Source: Pseudomonadales bacterium
GTDB taxonomy: Bacteria > Pseudomonadota > Gammaproteobacteria > Pseudomonadales > Azotimanducaceae
Direction of reading: 5' to 3'
DNA: 5,251 bases
NCBI GenBank assembly: GCA_028822125.1
Contig: JAPKEK010000232.1
Span: 1 to 5,251, forward strand
The position numbers and the translations under genes are program-made. Shown here in pieces: positions 4,927 to 5,251 of this stretch. The notes under the pieces are model-generated. The model searched no databases, had not been told where the DNA came from, and saw only the letters and a list, made by a program, of their open reading frames with translations. Every line of letters starts with the position of its first letter. The stretch's first letter is position 1.

Positions 4927-5251
4927 CTAATCCTTACCGCCCTTTGGGGTGAAGGCAGACATTGGGAAGGGTGATACATTGCCTTTGGCTTCGGTAATTT
5001 TACCGACGCCTTCTTTGGTTACTTCATCAATGCGCACTACTGAATGTAGGGGTAGATAGCTGCGCGTCACGCCTTCGAATTCTGCTTTGAGTTTTTCTTC
5101 GCTTGGGTCAACCAGTAATTGTGTTCTTTCGCCGAAAATCAGTTCTTCGATTTCAATGAAACCATACAGATCTGACTGGTAAATCTGGCGGGCATAAACT
5201 TCAAAAATCTGCCCCTGATTAAAGAAAATCACTTTGTATGTTGGAGATTTT
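4927..5251 (-). CDS. DUF1820 family protein, N-terminus cut by window edge
   Basis: A small protein of about 110 residues; 107 are visible. The frame stays open to the window edge and reads 'KSPTYKVIFFNQGQIFEVYAR', so the GTG at 5232-5230 (the Val of 'KVIFF') is internal and the real start lies beyond 5251. Marks of the DUF1820 family are 'QSDLYGFIEIEELIFGER' and 'VDPSEEKLKAEFEGV', followed by 'YLPLHSVVRIDEV' and a C-terminal 'SPFPM'. The protein has no signal peptide, membrane segment or known catalytic motif in the visible part. The family is conserved in Gammaproteobacteria and its function is, to my knowledge, not established. It precedes the acyl-CoA synthetase on the same strand with a 22-base gap (4905-4926), so the two are likely co-transcribed. 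Confidence 0.88.
   Translation of the reverse strand, partial: KSPTYKVIFFNQGQIFEVYARQIYQSDLYGFIEIEELIFGERTQLLVDPSEEKLKAEFEGVTRSYLPLHSVVRIDEVTKEGVGKITEAKGNVSPFPMSAFTPKGGKD

Noticed and set aside
4927..5232. DUF1820 as a complete 101-residue gene starting at GTG 5232
   Set aside because: The GTG is the Val of a conserved 'YKVIFFNQG' segment and the frame is open to the window edge, so the gene is partial.

Overview
The window looks like chromosomal DNA of a heterotrophic, probably marine, gammaproteobacterium. The main reason is the DUF1820 protein at the right edge, a family known mostly from Gammaproteobacteria. Base composition of roughly one half GC, the divergence of the coding sequences and the catabolic gene set also fit; genus cannot be read from this. 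The DNA is densely coding, with seven protein genes, two of them cut by the window edges. I see no tRNA, rRNA, CRISPR array, insertion sequence or prophage, and no non-coding stretch over 300 bases. The longest gap is the 74-base divergent spacer at 2789-2862.

Left block, + strand: the C-terminal part of a DUF4340 protein (2-655) is followed after 9 bases by a crotonase-fold enoyl-CoA hydratase/isomerase (665-1444). The crotonase meets a convergent two-gene unit on the - strand: a zinc alcohol dehydrogenase (2788 down to 1703), then a 75-residue stand-alone biotinyl carrier domain (1691 down to 1464). The dehydrogenase diverges from folK (2863-3381, +), a folate biosynthesis gene. folK ends tail to tail with, and overlaps by 4 bases, an acyl-CoA synthetase (4904 down to 3378, -). 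The synthetase lies 22 bases downstream of a DUF1820 gene (5251 down to 4927, -, cut by the right edge).

Taken together, the dehydrogenase (alcohol to aldehyde), the AMP-forming ligase (acid to acyl-CoA), the crotonase (enoyl-CoA chemistry) and the biotin carrier (carboxyl transfer) resemble parts of an alcohol or branched-acid degradation route. An aldehyde dehydrogenase, acyl-CoA dehydrogenase and carboxylase subunits would have to lie elsewhere. Shared function is an inference from clustering, since the genes fall into at least three transcription units. folK, DUF4340 and DUF1820 are not obviously part of such a route.

The points most worth checking are: the acyl-CoA synthetase has no ATG, GTG or TTG start consistent with its conserved N-terminus and appears to begin at a CTG behind a good Shine-Dalgarno sequence; the crotonase has Cys where hydratases carry their first catalytic Glu; the biotin carrier has no carboxylase beside it; and a single CTAG supplies the stop codons of two convergent genes. 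I did not find convincing evidence of a wholly new system.
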